This document shows positions 17,619-26,328 of a DNA stretch of 64,000 nucleotides, piece after piece; the stretch's first letter is position 1, and each line of letters opens with the position of its first letter. Below the pieces are notes generated by a model. That model worked only from the letters and a program-made list of their open reading frames with translations, had not been told where the DNA came from and searched no databases. A program made the translations under genes and the position numbers. The stretch is taken from assembly GCF_965227505.1 (NCBI RefSeq), contig NZ_OZ245757.1, forward strand, positions 1,240,001 through 1,304,000, written 5' to 3'. Origin of the DNA: Pelagibius sp965227505. GTDB lineage: Bacteria; Pseudomonadota; Alphaproteobacteria; Kiloniellales; Kiloniellaceae.

Positions 17619-17798
17619 CTATCCGCGCGGGCCCGCAAACAGCCAGATGATGAAGCCGATAAACGGCAAAATCAGGATCAGAACGATCCAGAACACCTTG
17701 GCGCCGGTCGAGGCGCCGCTTTGCACGGTCTTGACGATCGCCCAGACATTGGCGATCAGCAGCAGCAGACCAAAAAAACCACCTACTTCAATTCCCAC
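17619..17798 (-). CDS. PLD nuclease N-terminal (PLDc_N) membrane protein
   Basis: A 59-residue membrane protein read on the minus strand from GTG 17798, with CGGAGAG upstream. It has two transmembrane helices: FFGLLLLIANVWAIVKTVQS, and VFWIVLILILPFIGFIIWLF ending in AGPRG. The K-V-x-W-x-x-x-x-x-x-x-P-x-x-G pattern between and within the helices is that of the PLDc_N family of small membrane proteins, of unclear function. It lies between a secreted protein and Dps on the same strand, in a small group of envelope and stress genes. Confidence 0.8.
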   Translation of the reverse strand: MGIEVGGFFGLLLLIANVWAIVKTVQSGASTGAKVFWIVLILILPFIGFIIWLFAGPRG

Positions 17799-17931
17799 AG
17801 CAGTCGCTCTCCGGAGGGTGATTGGTATCGCGGCGTTATGACACGGCAGCGGCGGGCAGGAAAGGCGCTACCGCCCCTCCTGCCCGCTGCGCCTCCGGCG
17901 AGCAGTCAGCTCTCCTCCCTACTTCTTCAGA

Positions 17932-18432
17932 TTATTGCGAAAGCACCGCACGCAGCATCCAGATGGCCTGTTCGTGGAACCGCATCCGCTCGGTCAGCAT
18001 GTCGGCGCTCACGGCGTCGCGCAGGCTCTCGGCAATCTCCACTCCCTCTCGGAGTCGCCGCACAATCGCCTCGTGATCGCGAATCAGGTTCGAAACCATC
18101 TCCTCCGCAGAGGCGCTGCCGGTGTCTTCCGAAATGACCGTCAGCGGAATCATCTCCGTGATACTGGTCGGCGCCGGATGGCCGAGGGCCCGAATGCGCT
18201 CGGCAAGGTCGTCGGCTGCCTCAAACAGGTTTTCGTACTGCTCCTCAGTGAGCCGGTGCAGGCTGATGAAGAGTGGGCCGACGACGTTCCAGTGATAGCC
18301 TTGCGTCTTCACCAGCAAGAGGTAGGTGTCTGCGAGCAGCGCTGACAGGTTGCCCGCCAGGCGCTTGCGATCCTCGATACCGGTTTGCGGGTGTTCGACA
18401 TCCGCCTTCATGTGCAAGACACTGTTCGTCAT
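17932..18432 (-). CDS. dps: Dps-family DNA-protection/iron-storage protein
   Basis: A 166-residue ferritin-like protein. The ferroxidase-site pattern is intact: YHWNVVGPLFISLH followed by EEQYENLFEAADDLAERIRALG, and the C-terminal helix ends AIWMLRAVLSQ. Dps assembles as a dodecamer, binds DNA and oxidises ferrous iron with peroxide. AAAAGGAGA precedes ATG 18432. It is 55 bp downstream of a 44-residue membrane-peptide gene on the same strand and probably shares its transcript. Confidence 0.93.
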   Translation of the reverse strand: MTNSVLHMKADVEHPQTGIEDRKRLAGNLSALLADTYLLLVKTQGYHWNVVGPLFISLHRLTEEQYENLFEAADDLAERIRALGHPAPTSITEMIPLTVISEDTGSASAEEMVSNLIRDHEAIVRRLREGVEIAESLRDAVSADMLTERMRFHEQAIWMLRAVLSQ

Positions 18433-18487
18433 TGGCAATTCTCCTTTTCTCTTCGTTACTGCTCTATCAGGTCGTCCAGCGGCCGCG

Positions 18488-18622
18488 TCAGGCGCTCGCA
18501 AAACTCACGAGGACGGCGACCATCAGGGCGCCGGCCAGCAGGATGGAAGCGCCGAGCACATAGCGCATGGGCTTGACCTCCGTTGCTTGTCGGACGTCGT
18601 CTTTTGCATAGCGTTCCTGCAT
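18488..18622 (-). CDS. 44-residue single-span membrane peptide
   Basis: Read on the minus strand from ATG 18622 with a near-perfect AAAGGAGG seven bases upstream. The first 18 residues are charged (MQERYAKDDVRQATEVKP) and the rest is one transmembrane helix (YVLGASILLAGALMVAVLVS) with a short FASA end. No family is recognised. The strong ribosome binding site and location 55 bp ahead of dps suggest a real stress-linked small membrane protein. No homologue is claimed. Confidence 0.7.
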   Translation of the reverse strand: MQERYAKDDVRQATEVKPMRYVLGASILLAGALMVAVLVSFASA

Positions 18623-19016
18623 TGCGATCCTCCTTTCAGTCACTGCGGCTGGAGCGGTGCGACAGGTCTGTGCGGCACTGTCTAATGCTGCACCGCCGAC
18701 GCCCCAGGTTACCTGCCCTTGGCGGGCAAGGACCGTTGGGGCTGCGTCCCAGCCTGATCATGAGATGGGGTCTCCAAAGATATTTTCAAATAAAAACATA
18801 TACTTAAACTGTGTCTCTTCAGTCGCTGATGCACCTTACGGCGCCACGTGAACCCACCGATGGTAGGTGCGTTCCAGAACTGTCCGACCTGACGGAACGG
18901 CTGATTCTTCCAGCCCTTCCGTCCTTGGCAGGTGATCCAGCAGTGCCATGGTTAGCGTAAGTGGAGTAAGTAATGTATGTTGCGTGCAGACTGCGATCTG
19001 CCCGCGGGAGGCCAAG
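18623..19016. other. AT-richer divergent intergenic region
   Basis: This 394-bp gap lies between the membrane-peptide/dps genes (minus) and the ribbon-helix-helix gene (plus). It holds a clearly AT-rich stretch near 18775-18815, unusual for this genome, which suits promoter DNA. No open frame with a ribosome binding site is convincing. Confidence 0.5.
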
Positions 19017-19232
19017 ATGAGCGACAAACCAACGCCCAAGCGCACCGAGAAGCTTCAGCTGATGCTCGACGATCAGGAGCTGAAGACGATCGACGACTGG
19101 CGTTTCGAAAACAGGCTGCCTTCGCGCGCAGCGGCCATCCGCGAGCTCATCCGCCGGGGCCTTGCCGTCGACGACCAACTCGAACCGCCGGAAGAGGCCC
19201 CTTCCACCGATTTCCGCGTCGTTGAGAGCTAG
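19017..19232 (+). CDS. Ribbon-helix-helix-type small DNA-binding protein
   Basis: A 71-residue protein with a short beta-strand (EKLQLMLDDQEL) followed by two helices (DDWRFENRLPSRAAAIRELI and RRGLAVDD), the usual ribbon-helix-helix (CopG/Arc) layout for a dimeric repressor. GGGAGG precedes ATG 19017. No toxin gene is next to it, so an antitoxin role is not supported. Its TAG stop overlaps that of the convergent lipid kinase gene in a shared CTAG at 19229-19232. Confidence 0.75.
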   Translation: MSDKPTPKRTEKLQLMLDDQELKTIDDWRFENRLPSRAAAIRELIRRGLAVDDQLEPPEEAPSTDFRVVES

Positions 19233-20608
19233 GCTTCGCGCCGCTCGCCTATCAATTTCGCGATCGCATCCTTGGCTTCGGCGGCGAGGTCTGCCGCTGC
19301 AGCCCTTTCCTCATCCGCCAGTTCTGCTTCCTGTGCACTGACCGCCTGGTCCAGAACGCCGGTTTCCCGCTTGGCGCAGTCTGAACGGATCACGGCGACT
19401 TCGTCCTCACTCAGCGCCGCCTTGGCTCTCGTGACGACGGTTTCCAGGAACGTCCTTTCTTCTGGCGCGGCCGCGGGCAGGTCGCCGGCTTCGCGCATGC
19501 GCGCCGCGAAATAGTCGGCCCGTTCTGCGCGAGCGCGAGCCAGACCGCTGAGGAACTCGGCCAGAGGATCGCCCTCAAGCATCTCGGCTGCCGCCTCGTA
19601 GCTCCGCGCCGCCGCAGTGCAGACCTCGACCAGGTCCTTCAAAACGACCAGGCGGTCGCTGCGCAACAACTTCATCCGTTCATCGCCTTCTTCGTCATCT
19701 CCGTCGTTTTCGAGCGCGGCCGAGGATGCCGGAACGAAAACCCGCAACGCTCCCGGCAAGATGTCAAAGCGTGCCGGCGTCTCCGCCAGGAGTTCGCCAT
19801 CGACATTGATCGTCATGGCACGCCGGGTGCGCAGTTCCACCGACCTGGCACGCCGAATGGCCGCATGCTCGGCGCGGTGAAGCCGGCCGAACCGTATGGC
19901 CGGCAACAGCCTGACCAGGCCGAATAAACCTGCCGCCCGCAGATAGTAAACGCGCAGCCAGCCGTCGTCGATCTCGGCGCGCTCGGCAACCGTGAGCCCG
20001 CCGCCATAATGACGGCCATTGCCCACAGCAACCTGGGTACAGCGGCATCGCAGGGACTCCCGGTCGGCGACGATCTCGACGCTGAAGGGGCGATGGTCGC
20101 GATAGGCACGCCACAGACTGAAAGGGTAGTTGAGAACGCCGAAACGGCGCTTCATCTCGCCGCGGTGCTGGCGCGCGACATCGACGCTCAAGCCCAGACT
20201 GGCGACGTTGAAGAAAGGCCGACCATTGACGCGGCCCACGTCGATCGCCCGAAGCGCACCGCCGAGGACGACCTCGGCTGCTTCGCCGGGGTCCGGCGGA
20301 ATGCCCAGAGTCCGGGCTAAATCGTTGGCCGTGCCCATGGGAATCACGCCAAAAGGCTTCCCCGCTTCGAGAAGCGCCGGCAAGGCGGCGTTCAGGGTTC
20401 CGTCGCCGCCGGCCAGAACAATCACGTCCTCTTCGCTGGTCTGCACCCGCTCCCGCAGGGCTTCGATCGACGGCGGGACCGCGACGGCAACCCGCTGTCC
20501 GCCGGCCTCCAGGACCTCCCGCGCGCGATCGTGACCCGCCTGACCGGAGCCGCTCTTCTTGTTGGCAACCAACAGAACCGAAGGGATAGCGCTCTCCTTT
20601 TCCGGCAT
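19229..20608 (-). CDS. YegS-like lipid kinase fused to a DUF2383-type four-helix domain
   Basis: A 459-residue protein. Residues 1-300 form a diacylglycerol/sphingosine-kinase-like catalytic domain: SVLLVANKKSGSGQ at the start, the nucleotide-binding AGGDGTLNAALPALL, and PMGTANDLARTLGI. Residues about 312-459 are all helical (LVVLKDLVEVCTAAARSYEA and FLSGLARARAERADYFAARM) and resemble the DUF2383/PA2169 ferritin-like four-helix bundle. The joint is an acidic linker (ENDGDDEEGDER). One uninterrupted frame encodes both. An internal ATG at 19675 could also yield the bundle alone, but the site before it (GAAGGCGATGAACGG) is only a weak ribosome binding site. Confidence 0.8.
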   Translation of the reverse strand: MPEKESAIPSVLLVANKKSGSGQAGHDRAREVLEAGGQRVAVAVPPSIEALRERVQTSEEDVIVLAGGDGTLNAALPALLEAGKPFGVIPMGTANDLARTLGIPPDPGEAAEVVLGGALRAIDVGRVNGRPFFNVASLGLSVDVARQHRGEMKRRFGVLNYPFSLWRAYRDHRPFSVEIVADRESLRCRCTQVAVGNGRHYGGGLTVAERAEIDDGWLRVYYLRAAGLFGLVRLLPAIRFGRLHRAEHAAIRRARSVELRTRRAMTINVDGELLAETPARFDILPGALRVFVPASSAALENDGDDEEGDERMKLLRSDRLVVLKDLVEVCTAAARSYEAAAEMLEGDPLAEFLSGLARARAERADYFAARMREAGDLPAAAPEERTFLETVVTRAKAALSEDEVAVIRSDCAKRETGVLDQAVSAQEAELADEERAAAADLAAEAKDAIAKLIGERREA

Positions 20609-20660
20609 CGATGACAATGCCGCAGCCGTTGCGCGGAAACGATCTGAATCCCGCCGGCGG

Positions 20661-21356
20661 TTATCCGTTGCGTGCCGTAAAGACGGCGACCCGGCCCTGC
20701 ATGCGCAGTTCCACCTCGACGAAGTGCTGCGCCAGCGCCTGGCGCAGGCTCTCGGCATCGTCCTCCGCATTGCCGAAGATGCCCTTGGCGTTATAGAGCG
20801 CCATCACCCGACGCCCCAGCGCGTTGTGGGTCACGCCACGGCCCAGGATCGTCGCCCCGAAGAAACGGCCGCCCGGCGCCAGATGAGCCTTCAGGTAACC
20901 GAAGGCCGCGGCCTTGCGGGACATCGGTCCCGGCAGGCAATGGAGCAGGTAGGTCATGGCGATGGACTGAAAGGGCGGCGCCTCGATGGCGATCGGCTGC
21001 AGGACGTTGGCACGGTAGATCTCTGGGCTGAAGCGGGCCACCCGCCGCGCCGCCGTATCCAGGCAGGTCTGATTGAGGTCCAGCAGGGCGAGGCGCGGCC
21101 GCTCGACCGGAAAGCGACAACGGTCAAGGAAGAAGCCGGTTGCAACCCCGACATCCAGATGGCTGGCACTGACATTGCGGTCGTAGAGCTTCAATAACTC
21201 GTCCGTAGGGCAGCCCCAGAGAAAGCGGTTGGAAAACCCCAGGACCATCAAATCGTAGATGCGCAGGCTGACCTTTGTGTAGGCCGCCTGGCCCGGCAGA
21301 GCCTCTTCGACGGAGGTGACCGGCAGATCGATGTCAGGCTGCGGAGATGCGGTCAT
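20661..21356 (-). CDS. Class I SAM-dependent methyltransferase
   Basis: A 231-residue methyltransferase whose motif I is diverged but recognisable (HLDVGVATGFFLDRC), followed by LALLDLNQT and a motif IV region IAMTYLLHCLPG. The GGRFFGATILGRG strand completes the fold. It begins eight bases after the stop of the acrylyl-CoA reductase gene, making it the last gene of the six-gene minus-strand operon. Substrate unknown. An operon role in modifying the pathway compound or a polyketide-like acid is possible but not shown. Confidence 0.8.
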   Translation of the reverse strand: MTASPQPDIDLPVTSVEEALPGQAAYTKVSLRIYDLMVLGFSNRFLWGCPTDELLKLYDRNVSASHLDVGVATGFFLDRCRFPVERPRLALLDLNQTCLDTAARRVARFSPEIYRANVLQPIAIEAPPFQSIAMTYLLHCLPGPMSRKAAAFGYLKAHLAPGGRFFGATILGRGVTHNALGRRVMALYNAKGIFGNAEDDAESLRQALAQHFVEVELRMQGRVAVFTARNG

Positions 21357-21364
21357 CTGTCTCT

Positions 21365-22351
21365 CTACGCATGTGTGTCCACCACCACGCGGCCGCGCAC
21401 CTGGCCCTTCAGGATCTCGCCGCCAAGCGTGAGCAGGTCCGACAGCTTTGCCTCGTTGATCATGCCGTCCAGCTTGTCCATCGGCAGGTCGCGCACCAGC
21501 CGCGCCCAAGCCGCCCTGCGGCGATCCAGGGGGCACATCACGGAATCGATGCCCAGCAGGTTCACACCGCGCAGCAGGAACGGCAGCACCGTCGTCTCCA
21601 GCGCATTGCCGCCGGCCAGCCCGACGGCGGCCACCGAACCGCCATAGGCGATCTGCGGCAGAACGCAGGCCAGGGTTTTGCCGCCGACGGAGTCGATGCA
21701 GGCCTGCCAGCGCTCCTTGTCCAGAGGCCGCCCCGACGGCTCGGCGATCTCCGACCGCTCGATCAGGCTCGCCGCCCCCAGGCCGGTGAGGTAATCATGG
21801 GTCTCCGGCCGTCCCGTGGAGGCGGCCACCTCATAGCCCAGCTTGTGGAGGATGGCGACGGCGACGGAACCGACGCCGCCGGCCGCCCCGGTCACCAGGA
21901 CCTCGCCCTTGGCTGGGTCCAGGCCATGGTCCTCCAGCGCCATCACCGCCAGCATGGCCGTGAAGCCGGCTGTGCCGATGGCCATGGCGCGCTTGGCCGT
22001 CAGTCCCTCCGGCAGGGGGACCAGCCAGTCGCCCTTCACCCTGGCCTTTTCGGCATGGCCCCCCCAATGCATCTCGCCGACCCGCCAGCCGGTCAGGACG
22101 ACCGGGTCGCCGGCTTTGTAGTCGGGATGGCTGCTTTCGGCCACGGTGCCGGCGAAGTCGATGCCCGGCACGTGAGGATAGGTCCGCACCAGGCGTCCGA
22201 TGCCGTTCAACACCATGCCGTCCTTGTAATTCAAGGTGGAGTAGTCGACGGCTACCGTTACGTCACCGTCCGGCAGGCTGTCTTCGTCCAGTTCGGTCAG
22301 TTTGGCCGCCACCTTGCCGTCGCTTTCCTCCAGGAGTATCGCCTTGAACAC
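21365..22351 (-). CDS. acuI: Acrylyl-CoA reductase (AcuI/YhdH family)
   Basis: A 328-residue NADPH-dependent medium-chain reductase. The hallmark opening MFKAILLEE, the proton-relay segment TLNYKDGMVLNG, PHVPGIDFAGTV, and the Rossmann motif VTGAAGGVGSVAVAIL are all those of AcuI/YhdH. The family (about 325-330 residues) reduces acryloyl-CoA to propionyl-CoA and detoxifies acrylate from propionate-yielding pathways. It lies within an operon with thiolase and ligase genes, 12 bases after a PCC-domain gene, which supports a role reducing an enoyl-CoA intermediate here. Confidence 0.9.
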   Translation of the reverse strand: MFKAILLEESDGKVAAKLTELDEDSLPDGDVTVAVDYSTLNYKDGMVLNGIGRLVRTYPHVPGIDFAGTVAESSHPDYKAGDPVVLTGWRVGEMHWGGHAEKARVKGDWLVPLPEGLTAKRAMAIGTAGFTAMLAVMALEDHGLDPAKGEVLVTGAAGGVGSVAVAILHKLGYEVAASTGRPETHDYLTGLGAASLIERSEIAEPSGRPLDKERWQACIDSVGGKTLACVLPQIAYGGSVAAVGLAGGNALETTVLPFLLRGVNLLGIDSVMCPLDRRRAAWARLVRDLPMDKLDGMINEAKLSDLLTLGGEILKGQVRGRVVVDTHA

Positions 22352-22363
22352 GCCTCGTTCCTC

Positions 22364-22780
22364 TCATTCACTCATCGTCGTTGGGCACTCTTCATCGTTG
22401 GGCACCCATTCCTGCAGCACCAGCTCCAGGGTGATGCAGATGGGGTTCTCACCGCGGCGGAAACGCCCTCCGTAGACCCGGGCGTCGCTGTCGGACAGCG
22501 TTCCGCGCAGATCGCTGGACAGCGTACCGTCGGCGCTTGTGCGCAGTTCGCCGCCAAGGGTGAGGATCTCGATCCCGGGGCCCGTCACCGTGACGACCTT
22601 GCCGCCGGCATCCAGACTGGCGTCCACCAGGCTTCCGACAGCCGAGCGCACCACTGCATGGCGCAGGGCGTGCTCCCGACAGGCCGTCTCGATCCCCGTC
22701 ACCAGGTCTTCGTTGGGGCGCAGGCGGATAACAGCGATGCGGCCCAGACTGCCGTTCTCGATCTCCGCCGCGCCGCTCAT
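22364..22780 (-). CDS. PCC-domain (DUF296) protein
   Basis: A 138-residue protein of the plant-and-prokaryote conserved (PCC/DUF296) fold, seen from RIAVIRLRPNEDLVTGIETA at the start, the central VRSAVGSLVDASL and the closing CITLELVLQEWVPN. AAGGAGCG precedes ATG 22780; an alternative ATG at 22795 overlaps the upstream stop as ATGA but lacks a proper site. It is directly followed by acuI and preceded by a second PCC protein. Some PCC proteins bind nucleotides or act as small enzymes; the role here is not known. Confidence 0.75.
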   Translation of the reverse strand: MSGAAEIENGSLGRIAVIRLRPNEDLVTGIETACREHALRHAVVRSAVGSLVDASLDAGGKVVTVTGPGIEILTLGGELRTSADGTLSSDLRGTLSDSDARVYGGRFRRGENPICITLELVLQEWVPNDEECPTTMSE

Positions 22781-22791
22781 GGCTCGCTCCT

Positions 22792-23310
22792 TCATGCCGT
22801 AAGCCTTGTCGGCTGGAACAGCGGATAGTTGGTTTCGCTGTCATAGGCCGCCGCGAAGGCCGCGCCCTTCAGCGGTGCGGCGATGGCGGTCGCGCCGTCC
22901 GGTCCAAGCCGGCAATCGCCGGGCGGCAGGTGGCCGCCGTGCAGCCGTCCGGCGGCATCGACCACCACGGCGTGGCAATGCAGCAGGGTTTCGCCCCCCG
23001 GCCCCGGTCCGAGAATCCCGTTGGCGCCCAGCAGGGTGACCGGCCCCTCGAGCCAGGTCGGCGCGCCGTAAGTGGCCGCCCGCTGCCCGGTGGCATCCGC
23101 CTGCCCGGTCAGGTAAGCCATGCGGGCGATGTCGGCGGCAAGAACCTGGACCGCGGCGTGGCGCACGCCCCGGGCCTCCAGCGCCTGCGTCAGCCCAAGC
23201 AGCAGATCCTGATCGCCGCCGAGGACGATCCGCAGGTCGTGCCCCGCCTCAGCCCATTCCAGAATGCGGCGCGGCTGTAGCGGCGTTCCGGGCTGAACCA
23301 GAGTTCTCAC
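22792..23310 (-). CDS. PCC-domain (DUF296)-like protein
   Basis: A 172-residue protein probably of the same fold as its neighbour: VLGGDQDLLLGLTQALEARG at the start, the GPVTLLGANGILG turn and ETLLHCHAVVVDAAGRLHGG with the HxH pair typical of the family core. It is more divergent than the gene at 22364. GTG 23310 with AAGGCGAG upstream is preferred; an ATG at 23334 lies inside the end of the ligase gene. Its stop overlaps the first possible start of the next gene. The pair could form a hetero-oligomer; function unknown. Confidence 0.65.
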   Translation of the reverse strand: MRTLVQPGTPLQPRRILEWAEAGHDLRIVLGGDQDLLLGLTQALEARGVRHAAVQVLAADIARMAYLTGQADATGQRAATYGAPTWLEGPVTLLGANGILGPGPGGETLLHCHAVVVDAAGRLHGGHLPPGDCRLGPDGATAIAAPLKGAAFAAAYDSETNYPLFQPTRLTA

Positions 23311-23320
23311 GTTCTCGCCT

Positions 23321-24889
23321 TCATTGCGCCGCATCCCGCGTCAGATCGCCGCGGTCATAAAGCTGGTCGCGGATCAGGTGCTTGGGCACCTTGCCGTAGC
23401 CGGACTTCGGCAGTTCGTCCCAGAAGAAGACGCGGCGCGGCTGCTTGTAGCGGGCCAGCTTGTCCTTCAGGAAGGCCAGCAGCGTATCTTCGTCAGCAGC
23501 CGCTCCGTCGGCGGACACGACCACCGCGACGCCGCTCTCGCCCCAGTCCGGATCGGGCACGCCGAGAACAGCAACTTCCGCCACCGCCGGGTGGGTGAGT
23601 AGAACCTCTTCGGCCTCCCGAGGATAGACGTTGGAGCCGCCGGAGATGTACATGTCGGAAGCGCGCCCGGTGATGGTGAGGAAGCCCCGAGCGTCCAGGC
23701 AGCCCAGGTCTCCGGTGTGAAACCAGCCATCCTTCAGCGCCTTCGCGTTGGCTTCGGGATTGTCGTGATAGCCGGCAAAGACGGCGGGACCGCGCACGCA
23801 GATCTCGCCCTGCTCCCCTTCCGCCAGGCGCTTGCCTTCCGGATCCTTGATGGCGATCTCCATGCCGGTGCGCGCATAGCCGCAGGAGCCGACGGGCATG
23901 GCCGCGTCGTCCAGGCTGTGCAGCTCGGCAGGAAGGACGGTGATGTTGCCCGTCACCTCGCCCAGGCCGTAGTACTGCACGATCACCTTGCCGAGCTTCT
24001 CCAGGGCCTGCTTCTGGTCGGCACGGTACATCGGCGCGCCGGCGTAGATGACATAGCGCAGCGAAGAATGGTCGACCTGGTCGACGGCCGGATGGCGCAC
24101 CATGCGGGTGAGGATGGTCGGCACAGTGAACATGTTGGTGATGCGGTGGTCCTCGACGAGCTTCCAGACCTCCGCCTCGTCGAAGCGCTCGCCCGCCAGC
24201 AGGACCGACTTTACCCCGCGCGCCACCTGGGACAGCGCATGGGCGCCGGCCCCGTGACTGAGCGGCGCCACCACCAGGGAAGCATCGCCGGGACCGGTAC
24301 CGGGCATGAGGTCGGCCAGGTGGTTGTTCACCACGAAGGCGAGCTGGCCATGGGTCAGCACCGCGGCTTTCGGGCGCCCCGTGGTGCCGGAGGTGAAGAA
24401 GAACCAGCAGGGGTCATGGTAGTCGACCTCGGCCTCTTCATCGCCCGCCGCCTCGCCCCCCGCCACAAGGTCCTCATAGGCCACCTCGCCCTCGCCGGCC
24501 GTCCCGATTGCCACCGTCAGAGAGAGGACTGAAGAAGCCGCCTTCACCGCGGCGGCATGCTCGGTGAAGACGTCGTCGCAGATCAGCGCACGGGCGCCTG
24601 AGGACGTGGCGATATAGGCGACCTCCGGCGGCGTCAGGCGGAAGTTGGTCGGAACCCAGATGCCGCCCAGCTTGAAGGCGGCCCAGAGACTCTCGAACAT
24701 CTGATGAGAGTTCCGGGCCTGCACCAGGATGGGGTCGCCCTTGCCGAGCCCACGGCGCCGCAGGGCCGCCACCAGCGCATTCACCCGGCCGTTGGTCTCG
24801 GCCCAGGTCCAGGAGCGGTCCCCCCAGACCAGCGCCGTCCCACCCGGGTCGCGGCGGGCGGCCTGCGACAGCAGCCCGCCCAGATTCAT
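23321..24889 (-). CDS. Acyl-CoA synthetase (AMP-forming)
   Basis: A 522-residue adenylate-forming ligase that activates a carboxylic acid to its CoA thioester. The phosphate-binding loop FFTSGTTGRPKAAVLTHG, the YYGLGEVTGN segment, the hinge motif WFHTGDLGCLDARG and the catalytic-Lys motif KSGYGKVPKHL are all present, so it should be active. A GTG at 24901 is an alternative start with a poor site. It follows the thiolase gene by about 44 bp. The substrate cannot be told from sequence; operon mates suggest a medium or branched acid rather than a housekeeping fatty acid. Confidence 0.85.
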   Translation of the reverse strand: MNLGGLLSQAARRDPGGTALVWGDRSWTWAETNGRVNALVAALRRRGLGKGDPILVQARNSHQMFESLWAAFKLGGIWVPTNFRLTPPEVAYIATSSGARALICDDVFTEHAAAVKAASSVLSLTVAIGTAGEGEVAYEDLVAGGEAAGDEEAEVDYHDPCWFFFTSGTTGRPKAAVLTHGQLAFVVNNHLADLMPGTGPGDASLVVAPLSHGAGAHALSQVARGVKSVLLAGERFDEAEVWKLVEDHRITNMFTVPTILTRMVRHPAVDQVDHSSLRYVIYAGAPMYRADQKQALEKLGKVIVQYYGLGEVTGNITVLPAELHSLDDAAMPVGSCGYARTGMEIAIKDPEGKRLAEGEQGEICVRGPAVFAGYHDNPEANAKALKDGWFHTGDLGCLDARGFLTITGRASDMYISGGSNVYPREAEEVLLTHPAVAEVAVLGVPDPDWGESGVAVVVSADGAAADEDTLLAFLKDKLARYKQPRRVFFWDELPKSGYGKVPKHLIRDQLYDRGDLTRDAAQ

Positions 24890-24932
24890 CACGTTGCCCA
24901 CAGCAGCCGGCCCTCGAAGATACGCGGTAGCC

Positions 24933-26099
24933 TTAGCGCAGAGGCTCGAGGATCGAGACGTAGTTGGCGACGGCCGCCCCGCCCATGTTGAAGATGCCGC
25001 CCAGCCTGGCGTCCTTCACCTGCATGTCGCCCGCGGTGCCGGTCAGCTGCATGGAGGTCATGACATGCATGGAAACCCCGGTCGCGCCGATGGGATGGCC
25101 CTTGGACTTCAGGCCGCCGGAGGGATTGATCGGCAGCTTGCCGTCTTTCTCGGTCCAGCCCTCGGCGATCGCCCGCGCACCCTGGCCGCGCTTGGTCAGG
25201 CCCATGGCCTCGTACTCAAGAAGCTCGGCGATGGTGAAGCAGTCGTGGGTTTCGACGAAGCTGAGATCATCCAGCGTCACCGCACCGGCCTCCAGGGCCT
25301 GGTTCCAGGCCTGCTCGCAGCCCTCGAAGAGCGTAATGTCGCGCTTGCTCATCGGCAGGAAATCGTTCACCTGCTGGGCGGCGCGGAACACCACCGCCTT
25401 GTTCATTGCCAATGCCGTGTCGACATCGGTCAGCACCAGGGCCGCCGCGCCGTCGGAAACCAGCGAGCAGTCCGTGCGCTTCAGCGGCCCGGCGACCAGC
25501 GGGTTCTTCTCCGAAACCTCGCGGCAGAAGTCGTAGCCCAGATCCTTGCGCATCTGCGCCAGCGGGTTGGCAACGCCGTTCCTGTGGTTCTTGGCTGCAA
25601 TGCGCGCCAGCGCGTCCGACTGATCGCCGTGCTTCTGGAAGTACTGCTGGGCGATAAGGCCGAAAACGCCGGCAAAGCCGCCCTCGATTTCGCCGTCCTC
25701 CTTCAGGTAGGAGGCCTTCAACAGAACATCGCCGATCTCCTTGCCGGAGATGCCGGTCATCTTCTCGACCCCCACCACCAGCACAAAGCGCGCCGAACGC
25801 GCGGCGATGGACTTCAGCCCCTGGTGGATCGCCGCAGAGCCGGTGGCACAGGCATTCTCGACCCGGGTTGCCGGCTTGAAGCGAAAGCGGTCGTCGAACT
25901 GCAGCACGAGCGAAGAGGGAAAGGCCTGGGCCGAGAAGCCCTCGTTGAAGTGACCGACGACGATCTCGTCCACCTCGTCCGGGCCGATTCCGGCGTCTTC
26001 CAGCGCCTGGGTCGCCACCTTGCCGATCAGCGATTCGACGTCCTCGCCTTCGTGCTTGGCGAAGGGGGTGTGGCTCCAGCCGACGATGCAGGCGGTCAT
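24933..26099 (-). CDS. Thiolase-superfamily acyl-CoA acetyltransferase (SCP-x type)
   Basis: A 388-residue thiolase. The nucleophilic Cys lies in VENACATGSAAIHQG and the catalytic His in GGLKSKGHPIGATG; the closing NMGGAAVANYVSILE lacks the second Cys of biosynthetic thiolases, as in SCP-x/non-specific lipid-transfer thiolases. It is expected to cleave a 3-ketoacyl-CoA or join acyl groups. GGGAGA precedes ATG 26099. It heads the six-gene minus-strand operon running to 20661. Confidence 0.88.
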   Translation of the reverse strand: MTACIVGWSHTPFAKHEGEDVESLIGKVATQALEDAGIGPDEVDEIVVGHFNEGFSAQAFPSSLVLQFDDRFRFKPATRVENACATGSAAIHQGLKSIAARSARFVLVVGVEKMTGISGKEIGDVLLKASYLKEDGEIEGGFAGVFGLIAQQYFQKHGDQSDALARIAAKNHRNGVANPLAQMRKDLGYDFCREVSEKNPLVAGPLKRTDCSLVSDGAAALVLTDVDTALAMNKAVVFRAAQQVNDFLPMSKRDITLFEGCEQAWNQALEAGAVTLDDLSFVETHDCFTIAELLEYEAMGLTKRGQGARAIAEGWTEKDGKLPINPSGGLKSKGHPIGATGVSMHVMTSMQLTGTAGDMQVKDARLGGIFNMGGAAVANYVSILEPLR

Positions 26100-26328
26100 G
26101 GCAGGTCTCCCAAGGAATTGCGCGGTGCACAATAGCAGAGCCGCTCTGCCCCGTACAGACGCAGAGCCGCCGCCCGGTGGCGGGAATCCGTGGTTTTCCG
26201 AGCGGGATTGCCCTATGAACGGTGGCAGGTGGAACAATCCGCGGCGCAGCCGGTCTCACACTGAGATACCGGCGAGATACCGGCGCGGAGAGCCGGTCGC
26301 ATTCAGGATGGGGGCCCCGGGCCAGGTG

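Noticed and set aside
19017..19232. Antitoxin of a toxin-antitoxin pair
   Set aside because: The ribbon-helix-helix protein has no adjacent toxin gene; its neighbour is a convergent lipid kinase.
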